From NCBI RefSeq assembly GCF_023746535.1, contig NZ_CP098747.1:1432364-1496363 (forward strand): a stretch of DNA of 64,000 nt. Direction: 5' to 3'. The DNA is from Sneathiella marina (GTDB taxonomy: Bacteria; Pseudomonadota; Alphaproteobacteria; Sneathiellales; Sneathiellaceae). The position numbers and the translations under genes were made by a program. Below are positions 1 to 9,488 of the stretch, one piece after another. How positions within the stretch are numbered: position 1 is the first letter of the stretch; each line of letters begins with the position of its first letter. The notes under the pieces are model-generated. The model did no database searches. It was not told where the DNA came from and saw nothing but the letters and a program-made list of their open reading frames with translations.

Positions 1-201
1 CGTGATACCAGTTTGGCGGTCGTTGCACCGGGCATTGCCGAAGCACTTTTCGCAACCGCCTTGGGGTTGGTCGCCGCTATCCCGGCTGTTGTGGCCTACA
101 ATAAATTTTCCAATGATTTACAAAGAATTATTACTCGCCTTGAAGGGTTCGCCGGAGAATTTTCAGCGATCCTGTCGCGTCAGTTAGACCAGGGCGACTA
201 A
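1..201 (+). CDS. tolQ: TolQ, C-terminal fragment (cut by window edge)
   Basis: Reading frame 1 is open from the first base to a TAA at 199-201 and gives 66 residues. It carries the end of a TolQ/ExbB/MotA-type protein: the stretch with GIAEALFATALGLVAAIPAVV is the third membrane helix that lines the proton channel in this family, followed by a short cytoplasmic tail. TolQ is the inner-membrane motor subunit that works with TolR to energise TolA during outer-membrane constriction at division. TolR begins 3 bases after the stop, so this is the head of the tol-pal operon. The start lies outside the window. Confidence 0.93.
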   Translation, partial: RDTSLAVVAPGIAEALFATALGLVAAIPAVVAYNKFSNDLQRIITRLEGFAGEFSAILSRQLDQGD

Positions 202-203
202 TT

Positions 204-674
204 ATGGATAATAACCATTTCACAGCCTTTACCGGCAAGGGGCGCCGGCGTCGCCATCAACAGATGTCTGAAATCAATGTGACACCCTTTGTCGATGTCA
301 TGCTGGTTTTGCTTATTGTTTTTATGGTGACGGCGCCTTTGTTGACAGTTGGCGTCCCGCTGGATTTACCCAATACCAAATCGACGACGGTTCAGGGAAA
401 TGACGAGCCACTGGTTATCAGCGTCGATAGTGCAGGGCTGGTGTATCTGGAAGATACGGTTATTGAATTGGAAAATCTTGTTCCGAAATTACAGGCCGTT
501 ACCGGTGCAAAGCAAGATCAACGGATTTTCGTACGGGGTGACACCAATGTAGCCTATGGGCGCGTCCTGCAGGTTATGGGTGAAATTCAAAGCGCTGGCT
601 TTAAACGGGTTGCGATGGTGTCGTCGAGTAAACCCGATACCAAAGCCGATACACAAAAAGATAAAAAGCAGTAA
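204..674 (+). CDS. tolR: TolR, Tol-Pal proton-channel subunit
   Basis: This 156-residue protein has the TolR/ExbD layout: a short basic cytoplasmic N-terminus (RRRRH at 15-19), one membrane helix at about 27-47, then a periplasmic domain. The helix begins with NVTPFVDVMLVLLIVF; Asp31 is the conserved protonatable residue of the family. With TolQ it forms the inner-membrane stator that converts the proton gradient into movement of TolA. The gene starts 3 bases after tolQ and ends 15 bases before tolA, so it is almost certainly co-transcribed with them. The tail is rich in Lys, Asp and Thr. Confidence 0.95.
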   Translation: MDNNHFTAFTGKGRRRRHQQMSEINVTPFVDVMLVLLIVFMVTAPLLTVGVPLDLPNTKSTTVQGNDEPLVISVDSAGLVYLEDTVIELENLVPKLQAVTGAKQDQRIFVRGDTNVAYGRVLQVMGEIQSAGFKRVAMVSSSKPDTKADTQKDKKQ

Positions 675-689
675 GGGATCTTTTTTAGG

Positions 690-1613
690 ATGAGGGTGTC
701 TGCGCTAACATCGGCTGTGTTGCATATGCTGATCCTCGTGATCATGTATACCGGCTTGCCGTTATTTACGGACCCGAAGATATATGAACAATCGGCAATC
801 ATTGAAGTTGAAATCGTTGATATTGCGGATATCACCAATTTGCCTGATCCCGCACCTGAGCCAAAGCCGGAACCAAAGCCAGAACCCGAGCCAAAGCCGG
901 AACCAAAGCCCGAGCCAAAGTCGGAACCAAAACCGGAGCTCGAACCCGAACCCGAGCCGGCTCCAGAGCCCGAGCCCGCACCTGAACCTGAACCTGAGCC
1001 AGAGCCGGAACCCGCACCAGAGCCAGAACCGGAACCTGCCCCCAAAGTGGTGCAGCCGGTACCGACACCCAAAGTAAAACCGAAACCAAAACCCAAGCCG
1101 AAGCCGGTCGAGCCTAAGAAACCCGAGCCAAAACCAGAAGCGAAACCGAAGAAAAAAACATTTGATTTGAAGCAAATGAAGGCGCTTTTGGATAAGAAGA
1201 AAAAAGAGCAGGCGGCGAGCCAGCCGAAGGAAACTGACACAAAAAAGACAAATTCCACTGAAAAAGTGCGGAATTCATCGACCAAGGCTTCAGATGCCTC
1301 GCTGCCGATGACGCTAGGGGATAAGGATGCTTTGAGACAGCAGGTCCAGAGATGCTGGAGCCCGCCACTTGGAGCTGCGGATGCAGAAGGCCTGATTGTG
1401 ACGTTGGATATAAAATTAAATAAGGACGGCACATTGATTGGTTCTCCAATTATTGCTAATGGTTCATCAATAAAAAGCGACGTCCATCGTGTTGCTGCCG
1501 AAAGCGCGGTCCGGGCAGTTTTACAATGTGGTCCCTATAAATTACCGCTGGAAAAATATGAAAGCTGGCGGGAAGTGAAGATGAATTTCGATCCGAAGGA
1601 TATGTTCAGGTAA
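690..1613 (+). CDS. tolA: TolA, envelope-spanning protein with Pro-Glu/Lys linker
   Basis: A 307-residue protein with one N-terminal membrane helix (about 5-25), a long low-complexity spacer made of PEP/KPEP units (roughly 54-150), a Lys-rich helical part, and a small C-terminal domain from about 210 that includes [12 protein letters not shown], the TolA domain that contacts TolB and Pal. It links the TolQR motor to the outer membrane. The Pro/Glu/Lys spacer replaces the long Ala-rich helix of the E. coli protein. Its stop TAA overlaps the first ATG of tolB (TAATG). Reading frames on the opposite strand here are shadows of the repeat. Confidence 0.93.
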   Translation: MRVSALTSAVLHMLILVIMYTGLPLFTDPKIYEQSAIIEVEIVDIADITNLPDPAPEPKPEPKPEPEPKPEPKPEPKSEPKPELEPEPEPAPEPEPAPEPEPEPEPEPAPEPEPEPAPKVVQPVPTPKVKPKPKPKPKPVEPKKPEPKPEAKPKKKTFDLKQMKALLDKKKKEQAASQPKETDTKKTNSTEKVRNSSTKASDASLPMTLGDKDALRQQVQRCWSPPLGAADAEGLIVTLDIKLNKDGTLIGSPIIANGSSIKSDVHRVAAESAVRAVLQCGPYKLPLEKYESWREVKMNFDPKDMFR

Positions 1614-2965
1614 TGGGAATTGTGATGATTAAAACTCTACGTAGATCTTCTGTTTTCCTGGCTGCATTAGCCCTGCTGCTTGCTTGTTCAAGTGCGGCGA
1701 GAGCCGAGCTTGTCATTGATATTACGCAAGGTAACATCAAGCCCCTGCCAATCGCCGTTACAGATCTCTATAGCCAAACGGAAACGACGGCTAAAATCGG
1801 GAAGCAGATAGCTGAGGTTATCCGCGCCGATCTCGAACGATCTGGCCTTTTCAAACCCATTGACCAACGCGCATTCTTGCAAAAACCAGTCGATTTGCAG
1901 GTTATTCCGGTTTTTGCCAATTGGCGGAAGATAAATGCGCAAGCGCTTTCTACCGGATTGGTGCGTGCGCTGGGGGACGGGCAGATTAATGTTCAGTTCC
2001 GGTTATGGGATGTTTTGGCTGATACGCATATTGATAGCGGACAACTGACCGGACCACCGTCGAGCTGGCGTGAAATGGCCCATCGAATTGCTGATGTTAT
2101 TTACAAGCGTCTCACAGGCGAGCAGGGATATTTCAATACCAAAGTTGTCTACGTGTCGGAGTCAGGCCCTGCAGATCGCCGGATCAAGCGCCTTGCCATA
2201 ATGGATCAGGATGGCGAAAATCATAAATTTCTTACGGATGGTAAAAATCTGGTTTTAACGCCTCGATTTTCACCAACACCAAGTTCAACCGAAATAACGT
2301 ATCTTTCGTATTTCAATAATAAGCCTCGCGTTTATCTTTTTAACATTGATACCGGCCAGCAGGAGATCCTCGGCGAGTTCCCAGGCATGACATTTGCGCC
2401 ACGGTTTTCACCATCGGGAAATCAGGTTGTCATGAGCATGGCAAAAGATGGAAATACTGAAATATATATCATGGATTTGCGAACCCGGGAAATTAAGCGA
2501 TTGACCAATCATCTAGGGATTGACACGGCTCCGTCCTTCTCTCCCGATGGGACTCAAATCGTTTTTGAATCGGACCGTGGTGGCCGCCAACAGATCTATA
2601 CAATGAACACTGACGGCTCAAATGTGAAGCGGATCAGCTTCGGTAGTGGCAATTATGGCACACCTGTATGGTCGCCTCGCGGTGATTTGATTGCTTTTAC
2701 CAAATTTACTGGGGGCCAATTCTCCATAGGCGTTATGCGGACTGATGGTTCGCAGGAACGCATTTTGACTGAAGGTTTCCATAATGAGGGGCCTACCTGG
2801 GCGCCAAATGGGCGTGTTTTGATGTTTTTCAGACAAATTCCGGGAAAAAATGACGGCACAGGCGATAAAGTTAGCTTGTGGTCTATAGATTTAACGGGAT
2901 ATAACGAACGGGAGGTTATCTCACCGCGTGACGGATCGGATCCGGCATGGTCGCCGTTGTTTTAA
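1613..2965 (+). CDS. tolB: TolB, periplasmic beta-propeller of Tol-Pal
   Basis: The 450-residue product starts with a signal peptide (basic start, hydrophobic core, cleavage probably after ARA before ELVIDI), then the TolB N-terminal domain to about residue 165 and a six-bladed propeller built from repeats of the type [16 protein letters not shown]. TolB binds Pal and the TolA C-terminal domain in the periplasm. Two starts are possible: the ATG overlapping the tolA stop at 1613, or the ATG at 1625, which is preceded by GGGA at better spacing and gives the more usual MIKTLRR start. I keep the longer form, but the shorter one is about equally likely. Confidence 0.95.
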   Translation: MGIVMIKTLRRSSVFLAALALLLACSSAARAELVIDITQGNIKPLPIAVTDLYSQTETTAKIGKQIAEVIRADLERSGLFKPIDQRAFLQKPVDLQVIPVFANWRKINAQALSTGLVRALGDGQINVQFRLWDVLADTHIDSGQLTGPPSSWREMAHRIADVIYKRLTGEQGYFNTKVVYVSESGPADRRIKRLAIMDQDGENHKFLTDGKNLVLTPRFSPTPSSTEITYLSYFNNKPRVYLFNIDTGQQEILGEFPGMTFAPRFSPSGNQVVMSMAKDGNTEIYIMDLRTREIKRLTNHLGIDTAPSFSPDGTQIVFESDRGGRQQIYTMNTDGSNVKRISFGSGNYGTPVWSPRGDLIAFTKFTGGQFSIGVMRTDGSQERILTEGFHNEGPTWAPNGRVLMFFRQIPGKNDGTGDKVSLWSIDLTGYNEREVISPRDGSDPAWSPLF

Positions 2966-3053
2966 TCCGGCGATTGTCTTTGCTGTTCGGCTTGAACAGG
3001 TGAGGGCGAAACAGTATAGTTTGCGAAAGCAAAATTCAGGGGGATTATCTTTG

Positions 3054-3081
3054 TATAATTCGCATAGATACACAGTGTATC
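3054..3081 (+). promoter_or_regulatory. Putative pal promoter -10 with palindrome over the start site
   Basis: A perfect TATAAT lies at 3054-3059. Eight bases downstream is a 15-bp palindrome, GATACAC-A-GTGTATC (3067-3081), positioned where transcription would begin. No good -35 is visible 17 bases upstream. The 174-bp tolB-pal gap therefore seems to contain an internal promoter for pal, possibly with an operator. This is inference from position and symmetry. Confidence 0.4.
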
Positions 3082-3139
3082 CGTGTTTTATTTAAGATAC
3101 CCAAAGTTCAATGATTTCCAGAGGATGGGAGTTAAGTAA

Positions 3140-3676
3140 ATGCGGTTCAATTTAGGTCTTAAAACCTTAAGTATATTCACAGCTTTAGTACTCGTTGCTG
3201 CCTGTGAAACAGCACCAACAGAAACAGGTGATAGTGCCGGTGGGGGCGCAACAACCCAGACCAGCGGAACATCAGGTTCTTCAACAACAGTAACTGTAAC
3301 AGAAACAACGCGCGTTCAGCCAGGCAGTCAGGAAGATCTTGTCCTGAATGTTGGCGATCGGGTGTTCTTCGGTTTCGACAAATATGACCTTTCCGATGAA
3401 GCGCAAGCGACATTGCAGCGTCAGGCAGCGTGGCTTAACGCCAATCCTGCGGTTACCCTTCTGATCGAAGGCAACACAGACGAACGCGGTACCAGAGAAT
3501 ACAACCTGGCGCTCGGCGAACGCCGGGCAACTGCAGTTGTGAATTACCTCGTTACTCTTGGTATTTCATCGGGTCGGCTTTCCACGATCTCTTATGGTAA
3601 GGAACGGCCTGTCGCACTTGGACATAACGAAGCTGCTTGGGCGCAAAATCGTCGCTCTGTATCTGTCGTAAACTAA
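3140..3676 (+). CDS. pal: Pal, peptidoglycan-associated lipoprotein
   Basis: A 178-residue lipoprotein. The signal peptide ends in the lipobox LVAAC with the lipidated cysteine at 22, followed by a Ser/Thr/Gly-rich linker to about 65 and a C-terminal OmpA domain containing the peptidoglycan-binding signature EGNTDERGTREYN and the conserved NRRS near the end. Pal anchors the outer membrane to peptidoglycan and is the outer-membrane end of the Tol-Pal system. GGGAG lies 8 bases before the ATG. It has a 174-bp leader with its own likely promoter and is followed by a strong hairpin, so it may be made at higher level than tolQRAB. Confidence 0.96.
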   Translation: MRFNLGLKTLSIFTALVLVAACETAPTETGDSAGGGATTQTSGTSGSSTTVTVTETTRVQPGSQEDLVLNVGDRVFFGFDKYDLSDEAQATLQRQAAWLNANPAVTLLIEGNTDERGTREYNLALGERRATAVVNYLVTLGISSGRLSTISYGKERPVALGHNEAAWAQNRRSVSVVN

Positions 3677-3697
3677 GCGCGATATATAGATTAATAG

Positions 3698-3745
3698 ACG
3701 CCCGCTGCCGCGCTAACATGTTAGCGACGACGGTGGGCGTTTCTT
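3698..3745 (+). terminator. Stem-loop terminator after pal
   Basis: Outer arms ACGCCC (3698-3703) and GGGCGT (3735-3740) enclose a 16-nt perfect palindrome CGCTAACATGTTAGCG (3711-3726), and TTTCTTATTT follows. The structure sits 22 bases after the pal stop and probably ends or attenuates the tol-pal transcript before cpoB. Confidence 0.7.
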
Positions 3746-3880
3746 ATTTGATGGCCGTGTAATTGGCAATGAGCATCAAATTTTCTTAAAAATCATAAAA
3801 ATGCCAATATTCATGGCCAGTTTGTAGGCGGCAATGGAAAGTCTTATCTTTTACCTGAGGGCAGAGAAGAGGGCGAGCGA

Positions 3881-4957
3881 GTGACAAAAAACATCCTATT
3901 TGGAACAGGCATTCGTATCCTGCGGGTCTGTCAACCGGTGAAAACCGTATCTAGATGTCTTGTGGCAGTTTCTATTCTTTTCGCCACCACAACTTTATCC
4001 TTTGCACAGAGCAGTGAAGTACAGGCTCTCATAGATCGTATCAACCGGCTGGAACTCGACCTTAATGATGTTCAACGTCAGCTTTATAATGGGACGCCAC
4101 CGCCACCGCGTCCCCAAGCAGCACCCTCGACAAGCGCACCTTCAACATTAGGAACTACCGGCAATACCAGCGGGTTGGCCTTGTTAACGGGCCGTATTTC
4201 TGCCATTGAGGATGAACAGCGCCGCTTAACGGGCGCCCAGGAAGAAACCCTGTTTAAAATTGATCAGGTAAAGAACCGCCTCGACAAACTGGTAAAAGAT
4301 GTTGATTTCAGATTAACGGCAATAGAACGGCAACTCGGCGGCGGGGCCGGAACAGCAGTTCTCGTGCCACCTCAGGGGCAGACGGGTAACACTGCCGCTA
4401 CATCGAATACTGTTGTTATAGATAGTGGGTCTGTACCGGAAGGCAGCAAGGTTCTTGGTACGGTGGCGGCACCGACGACGGCTGGCGGGGGTACTGCGAA
4501 TAATACCGCTGCTTCCACCGCGGCAGCTGGCGTAGCGACAGCAGCAGTCGTTGGAAATTTACCGGCGGGAAGTCCGTCAGAACAATATAACTATGCAATT
4601 TCACTTGTTCGTGCGGGGGAATACGATCAGGCTGAAGCGGCATTTTCCGAGTTTTTACAGCAGCATAAAGATCACGACCTTGCAGGAAACGCCCAATATT
4701 GGTTGGGAGAAACATTTTATGTGCGCGGGGATTACCCCAATGCGGCTTCTGCCTTCTTTGAAGGGTATGAAACCTATCCAGACAATTCAAAAGCTGCTGA
4801 TAACTTGCTGAAGCTCGCCATGACATTGGGCCGCATGGACCAAAAAGAAGAAGCCTGTGCAACATTTGCCCAAATTGACAAGCAGTTTAATACGTTACCA
4901 GCTCGTCTCGTTCGGTCAATAAATAGAGAGAAGCAGAAGTTAGAGTGTTCCGGCTAA
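3881..4957 (+). CDS. cpoB: CpoB (YbgF), Tol-Pal-associated TPR protein
   Basis: The gene begins with GTG at 3881 after GAGGGCAGAGAAGAGGG, an adequate purine-rich binding site. The 358-residue product has a long basic N-region and a signal peptide cleaved near TTLSFA, then a predicted coiled coil (VQALIDRINRLELDLNDVQRQL, split here by nothing but helix heptads), a Pro/Thr/Ala/Gly-rich linker, and C-terminal TPR repeats from about 230 (YNYAISLVRAGEYDQAEAAF). In E. coli CpoB trimerises, binds TolA and coordinates peptidoglycan synthesis with outer-membrane constriction. The position directly after pal is the normal one. The linker is longer and more variable than in gammaproteobacteria. Confidence 0.92.
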   Translation: MTKNILFGTGIRILRVCQPVKTVSRCLVAVSILFATTTLSFAQSSEVQALIDRINRLELDLNDVQRQLYNGTPPPPRPQAAPSTSAPSTLGTTGNTSGLALLTGRISAIEDEQRRLTGAQEETLFKIDQVKNRLDKLVKDVDFRLTAIERQLGGGAGTAVLVPPQGQTGNTAATSNTVVIDSGSVPEGSKVLGTVAAPTTAGGGTANNTAASTAAAGVATAAVVGNLPAGSPSEQYNYAISLVRAGEYDQAEAAFSEFLQQHKDHDLAGNAQYWLGETFYVRGDYPNAASAFFEGYETYPDNSKAADNLLKLAMTLGRMDQKEEACATFAQIDKQFNTLPARLVRSINREKQKLECSG

Positions 4958-4976
4958 CTGGCGTATAATTCTGTTT

Positions 4977-6284
4977 ATGGCGGAATCTACTTTACAGCAA
5001 AGATTTAATCAAAAACTGGACAGCCTCATCGGGCTGGCCCGGGAAAGACGGCTGGCAGTAGCCGTTTCAGGCGGGTCGGACAGCATGGCGCTGGCCTTGC
5101 TTGCCCGACACTGGGCAGCTGAAAATTCAGTTGATCTTGAAATTTTGACGGTGGATCACGGATTGCGACCGGCTTCGAAACAAGAAGCGGTCACTGTTGG
5201 GGGGTGGATGAAGCTCCTTGATTTACCCCATGCATCTCTTGTTTGGGACGGTCCGCATCCAACTTCAGGAATACAAAACGCAGCGCGGGAAGCGAGATAT
5301 CGTTTGATGGCCGCATATTGCAAGGCGCGGAATATTCAGGTTCTTTTGCTAGGACATCAACTCGAGGATCAACTGGAAACTTTCCTGATGCGGTTCTCCA
5401 AGGGTAGCGGGCTGGAAGGGCTCGCTTCCATGAGAGAGGAAAGTCAACAGTTTGGTATTCGGCTGCTCCGGCCTCTTCTGGGATTTAAACGCCAGGAATT
5501 GCGTGACTTTTTGACAGAGGAGAAACAATCCTGGCTTGACGATCCAAGCAACGAAAACCCGCAATTTACGCGAACCCAGATAGGCCCCATTTTATCTGAT
5601 TTGCAAGCTTTGCCCGGAAGCAGTCTTGAAACGATTGCCTTGTCTGTTGAAAGGGTATCCCGGGCGTCAATAGCCTTACAGGAAGTAACTACGCTGCGAT
5701 TTGATACATTCTGTCGGTTAAGCCCATATGGATTTATCCAGTTTCCCTCTGATACCATCCCTGGCTGCCCGAAGGAAGTCGGGCTTCGGTTGCTGGTCCT
5801 GGCCATTTCATCCGTACGCGGGGAGCATATGCCCGTAAAATTGCAATCCCTGGAGAATATTTACGAACGACTGTTTGAAAGGGAAACGAGCGTATCGGAA
5901 ACCATTGCTGGTGTACAAATCAGCAAATTCGCAAAAGGTTGGCTGGTGAGCCGGGAACCAGGTCGCCGCGGATTGCCGGAGATATCACTGGCGGGTAAAA
6001 CAGAGACTGTCTGGGATCAACGATTTCAAATTATTGATACCGCCGCAGAAAAAGACCGTGATCCGCTGCTGTTGATCAAACGAATCGGGCCAATTGGATG
6101 GCGCCACCTGCAAGCGGCAAACCCCAGTAAAGCGGAGACGGAGCTGCCGGCGAAGGTCAGAAATAATCTACCAGCAGTGTGGCTGGGCGATAGAATGGTG
6201 GCTGCACCCCTATTTTCACCGGTTCTCGATCAGTCCGTCATTGCAAAGGACCGCTTCAAAATGGTATTCAAAGCCTTAATTTAA
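4977..6284 (+). CDS. tilS: TilS, tRNA(Ile)-lysidine synthetase
   Basis: A 435-residue enzyme of the N-type ATP pyrophosphatase family. The PP-loop SGGSDS is at 31-36, followed by the conserved GHQLEDQLETFLMR stretch. TilS attaches lysine to C34 of the AUA-reading tRNA-Ile in the cytoplasm, changing both its codon and amino-acid identity, and is essential. The C-terminal region is divergent, as usual in alphaproteobacteria. It starts 19 bases after cpoB and precedes ftsH, the usual alphaproteobacterial order. No clear Shine-Dalgarno is seen before the ATG, so the exact start is less certain than the gene. Confidence 0.94.
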   Translation: MAESTLQQRFNQKLDSLIGLARERRLAVAVSGGSDSMALALLARHWAAENSVDLEILTVDHGLRPASKQEAVTVGGWMKLLDLPHASLVWDGPHPTSGIQNAAREARYRLMAAYCKARNIQVLLLGHQLEDQLETFLMRFSKGSGLEGLASMREESQQFGIRLLRPLLGFKRQELRDFLTEEKQSWLDDPSNENPQFTRTQIGPILSDLQALPGSSLETIALSVERVSRASIALQEVTTLRFDTFCRLSPYGFIQFPSDTIPGCPKEVGLRLLVLAISSVRGEHMPVKLQSLENIYERLFERETSVSETIAGVQISKFAKGWLVSREPGRRGLPEISLAGKTETVWDQRFQIIDTAAEKDRDPLLLIKRIGPIGWRHLQAANPSKAETELPAKVRNNLPAVWLGDRMVAAPLFSPVLDQSVIAKDRFKMVFKALI

Positions 6285-6425
6285 ACTTGTCGGTCAAGTA
6301 TAAATAACTGTTGCCCTATTGGAACTTGATGTTAATGAATTATATCTAAGATGGTTTCCAATTAATAAGTTTTACATTAACGCGGTTAAACCAAGGATGG
6401 TTTGATCAAGGAAGGATGATTTTTC

Positions 6426-8357
6426 GTGAATCTCTTTGGCAAAAATATGGTGCTTTGGGTAGTGATCGCGCTGCTTGTTGTAGCGCTGTTCAATATCTTC
6501 AGCGACTCCCCGACGCGTGACGCGGGATCGTCTCTTCCATATTCGACTTTCCTGACTGAAGTCGAAAATAGCAAAGTCACTGAAGTTACAATTCAGGGGC
6601 ATAATATCAAGGGCAAGACTTCTGACGGGCGATCGTTTACGACATATGCTCCGGAAGACAGCACTTTGGTGAGCAAACTGAATTCCCATGGTGTAATCAT
6701 TAACGCAGCGCCGAAAGAAGAAGGCAGCATGCTCATGACAACATTGTTGTCCTGGTTCCCCATGCTCTTGTTGATTGGTGTCTGGATCTTCTTCATGCGC
6801 CAAATGCAAGGTGGCGGCGGTAAGGCGATGGGCTTTGGTAAATCCAAGGCAAAATTGCTGACAGAGAAACATGGCCGCGTAACTTTTGAGGATGTGGCGG
6901 GTATTGAGGAGGCGAAAGAAGAGCTGGAAGAAGTTGTGGATTTTCTTAAAAGCCCACAAAAATACCAGCGCCTTGGTGGTAAAATTCCAAAGGGTGTTCT
7001 TTTAATAGGTCCTCCGGGTACCGGTAAAACTCTCCTTGCACGTTCTGTAGCAGGTGAAGCAAACGTTCCTTTCTTTACAATTTCCGGTTCGGATTTTGTA
7101 GAAATGTTTGTCGGTGTCGGCGCGAGCCGCGTTCGAGATATGTTCGAGCAAGGTAAAAAGAATGCGCCTTGTATCATCTTTATTGACGAGATTGACGCAG
7201 TGGGACGACATCGTGGTGCCGGCCTGGGTGGCGGTAACGATGAGCGAGAGCAGACATTGAACCAGATGCTGGTTGAGATGGATGGTTTCGAGACGAACGA
7301 AGGTGTTATTCTTCTTGCCGCAACCAACCGTCCGGACGTTCTTGATCCGGCACTTTTGCGCCCTGGTCGTTTTGACCGCCAGGTTGTCGTGCCGAACCCG
7401 GATATTATTGGCCGTGAGAAAATTCTGAAAGTCCATATGCGTAAGGTGCCGTTGGCCCAAGACGTGGATGCCCGGACAATTGCACGTGGCACTCCAGGGT
7501 TCTCAGGCGCCGATCTTGCCAATCTGGTAAATGAGGCTGCGTTGCTGGCCGCCCGTAAATCGCGCCGGCTTGTTACGCAGCAAGAGTTCGAAGAAGCCAA
7601 AGACAAGGTCATGATGGGCGCCGAGCGGCGGTCAATGGTAATGTCGGAGGAAGAAAAAGAGCTTACGGCTTACCATGAAGGTGGTCATGCGCTTGTTGGG
7701 ATGCATATGAAGGCATCGGATCCTGTTCACAAAGCGACGATCATTCCACGCGGCCGGGCCCTTGGAATGGTGATGCGGTTACCGGAAAAAGATAGTTACT
7801 CGTTACGGCGGGATCAGTGTTTGGCGCATTTGGCTGTTGCTATGGGTGGGCGAATTGCCGAAGAGATGATTTTCGGGCATGACGCTGTCACAACCGGAGC
7901 TTCGGGTGATATCAAGATGGCGACGGATATGGCGCGCCGTATGGTCACCGAATGGGGCCTTTCGGACAAACTTGGACCGTTGCTTTACGGATCTAATCAG
8001 GAAGAAGTCTTTTTAGGTCATTCTGTTGCACAGCAAAAAAACGTTTCCGATGCAACGGCGGAGATCATTGATTCAGAAGTACGTCGTTTTGTCGAAGAAG
8101 GGGAGGCGACGGCCCGTAAAATTCTGACGGATAATATTGATCAATTGCATCGCGTCGCCAAAGGCCTGCTGGAATACGAGACACTGAGTGGCGATGAGAT
8201 TAAAATATTGATGGAAGGTGGCGATATCGATCGCCCTGAAGATATCGAGACACCTGTCGACAGTGGACCAAGTTCCACAGTCCCGGAAGCGGATGGCCAT
8301 AAAAAATCTGGTGGTTCGACAGGCGGCATGGAACCGGAACCTCAACCTGGATCGTAG
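6426..8357 (+). CDS. ftsH: FtsH, membrane ATP-dependent zinc metalloprotease
   Basis: The GTG start gives the conserved MNLFGKN opening and is preceded by AAGGAAGG. The 643 residues contain a membrane helix at about 8-24, a periplasmic domain, a second helix at about 103-124, an AAA+ module (Walker A GPPGTGKT 195-202, Walker B FIDEID 252-257, second region of homology RPGRFDR) and the zinc-protease motif HEGGH at 417-421. FtsH forms a membrane hexamer that degrades misassembled membrane proteins and regulators such as sigma-32 (RpoH, encoded at 25606-26484 here). The last 40 residues are Pro/Ser/Gly-rich. The 141-bp upstream gap is AT-rich and probably holds its promoter. Confidence 0.98.
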   Translation: MNLFGKNMVLWVVIALLVVALFNIFSDSPTRDAGSSLPYSTFLTEVENSKVTEVTIQGHNIKGKTSDGRSFTTYAPEDSTLVSKLNSHGVIINAAPKEEGSMLMTTLLSWFPMLLLIGVWIFFMRQMQGGGGKAMGFGKSKAKLLTEKHGRVTFEDVAGIEEAKEELEEVVDFLKSPQKYQRLGGKIPKGVLLIGPPGTGKTLLARSVAGEANVPFFTISGSDFVEMFVGVGASRVRDMFEQGKKNAPCIIFIDEIDAVGRHRGAGLGGGNDEREQTLNQMLVEMDGFETNEGVILLAATNRPDVLDPALLRPGRFDRQVVVPNPDIIGREKILKVHMRKVPLAQDVDARTIARGTPGFSGADLANLVNEAALLAARKSRRLVTQQEFEEAKDKVMMGAERRSMVMSEEEKELTAYHEGGHALVGMHMKASDPVHKATIIPRGRALGMVMRLPEKDSYSLRRDQCLAHLAVAMGGRIAEEMIFGHDAVTTGASGDIKMATDMARRMVTEWGLSDKLGPLLYGSNQEEVFLGHSVAQQKNVSDATAEIIDSEVRRFVEEGEATARKILTDNIDQLHRVAKGLLEYETLSGDEIKILMEGGDIDRPEDIETPVDSGPSSTVPEADGHKKSGGSTGGMEPEPQPGS

Positions 8358-8369
8358 GGGTATTGGTTG

Positions 8370-9425
8370 ATGAAGGCTAATGAAAAAGGCTCCGTTTTAC
8401 CGCGGGGCCTTTCTTCTGCAACAACCGCTTACCTTGCCACGGCTGCAGGGCAGATAGATCAATTTCAACTGGCGCTGCGAGAGTCATCTGGCATCATTCA
8501 CTGGTGCAAGGCTAGCCGGATAGAGTTATTAAACTGGTGCGCCGGTGAAAATGAGGGTCTTTCAACAGATGTTAGAAATCAAGTTTCGGCGTTGGATCAA
8601 TCGACAAACCGGAAACTATCAGCGCCAACCCCAAAAATCATGGGTATTCTTAACGTAACACCGGATAGTTTTTCCGATGGCGGGCAGCATTATGATGCAA
8701 ATGTTGCCATTGAGCGCGCCCATGAGATGGTTGCGGAAGGGGCGGATATCCTCGATATCGGCGGCGAAAGTACGCGCCCCGGTGCCGATTTGGTCAGCAT
8801 TGATGAAGAAATTGAAAGGATTGTCCCGGTAATCGAAGGGTGCAGGTCTTTGAATGTCGAGATTTCGATCGATACCCGAAAAGAGCCAGTCATGAAAGCA
8901 GCCGTTGCTGCTGGGGCAACTATGATCAACGATGTTTCTGCGCTTGAGTTTGATACCAGTAGCTTAGATTTCCTTGCATCCAATTTACTTCCAGTATGCC
9001 TGATGCATGGTTCTGCAGACCCGAAGACCATGCAGATTGACCCCAAATATAATCATGTATTATTGGATGTTATCGACTATCTGAAAAAGCGAATTGGCTG
9101 TTGCGAAGGCCATGGAATTCAGCGCAATCGGATCGTGGTTGATCCCGGCATCGGTTTTGGCAAAACACTGGATCATAATCTTACCTTAATAAAAGGGCTG
9201 CCATTTCTGCAATCCTTGGGGTGCGGGATCCTTCTTGGCGTTTCGCGCAAATCATTTATCGGGCGTTTAAGCGGTGAAAACAGGGCCGAAAACCGGATCG
9301 GCGGGTCAATAGCTGCAGCTCTGTACGGTGCGACGGCTGGCGCCGGAATTCTTCGTGTGCATGATGTTCACGAAACACGACAAGCTGTTAAAATTTGGCA
9401 ATCCCTCGACAGTGCCTCTTTTTAG
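8370..9425 (+). CDS. folP: Dihydropteroate synthase with N-terminal extension
   Basis: The ATG at 8370 is preceded by AGGGG at 9 bases; an in-frame TTG three bases earlier is less likely. The 351-residue product has a typical DHPS barrel from about residue 89 onward: IMGILNVTPDSFSDGG (pterin/phosphate site), GGESTRPGA, NDVSAL, and near the end GVSRKSFIG. It condenses 6-hydroxymethyl-dihydropterin diphosphate with p-aminobenzoate in folate synthesis and is the sulfonamide target. The first 88 residues or so are an extra domain I cannot assign, absent from the roughly 280-residue E. coli enzyme. It lies between ftsH and glmM, as is common in this class. Confidence 0.95.
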   Translation: MKANEKGSVLPRGLSSATTAYLATAAGQIDQFQLALRESSGIIHWCKASRIELLNWCAGENEGLSTDVRNQVSALDQSTNRKLSAPTPKIMGILNVTPDSFSDGGQHYDANVAIERAHEMVAEGADILDIGGESTRPGADLVSIDEEIERIVPVIEGCRSLNVEISIDTRKEPVMKAAVAAGATMINDVSALEFDTSSLDFLASNLLPVCLMHGSADPKTMQIDPKYNHVLLDVIDYLKKRIGCCEGHGIQRNRIVVDPGIGFGKTLDHNLTLIKGLPFLQSLGCGILLGVSRKSFIGRLSGENRAENRIGGSIAAALYGATAGAGILRVHDVHETRQAVKIWQSLDSASF

Positions 9426-9488
9426 ACATGTTTTAAGAGTTTGGTGCTATGTTGTCGGCGAATTTACCTTGACTGTAAGAGTAATTAA

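Noticed and set aside
587-1432. 281-residue minus-strand frame opposite tolA with GSGSG repeats
   Set aside because: It is the reverse reading of the tolA Pro-Glu repeat. The + frame has a membrane helix, a TolA C-terminal domain and correct operon context.
6593-7612. 339-residue minus-strand frame inside ftsH
   Set aside because: The + frame is unmistakably FtsH; the opposite frame has poor protein composition and no binding site.
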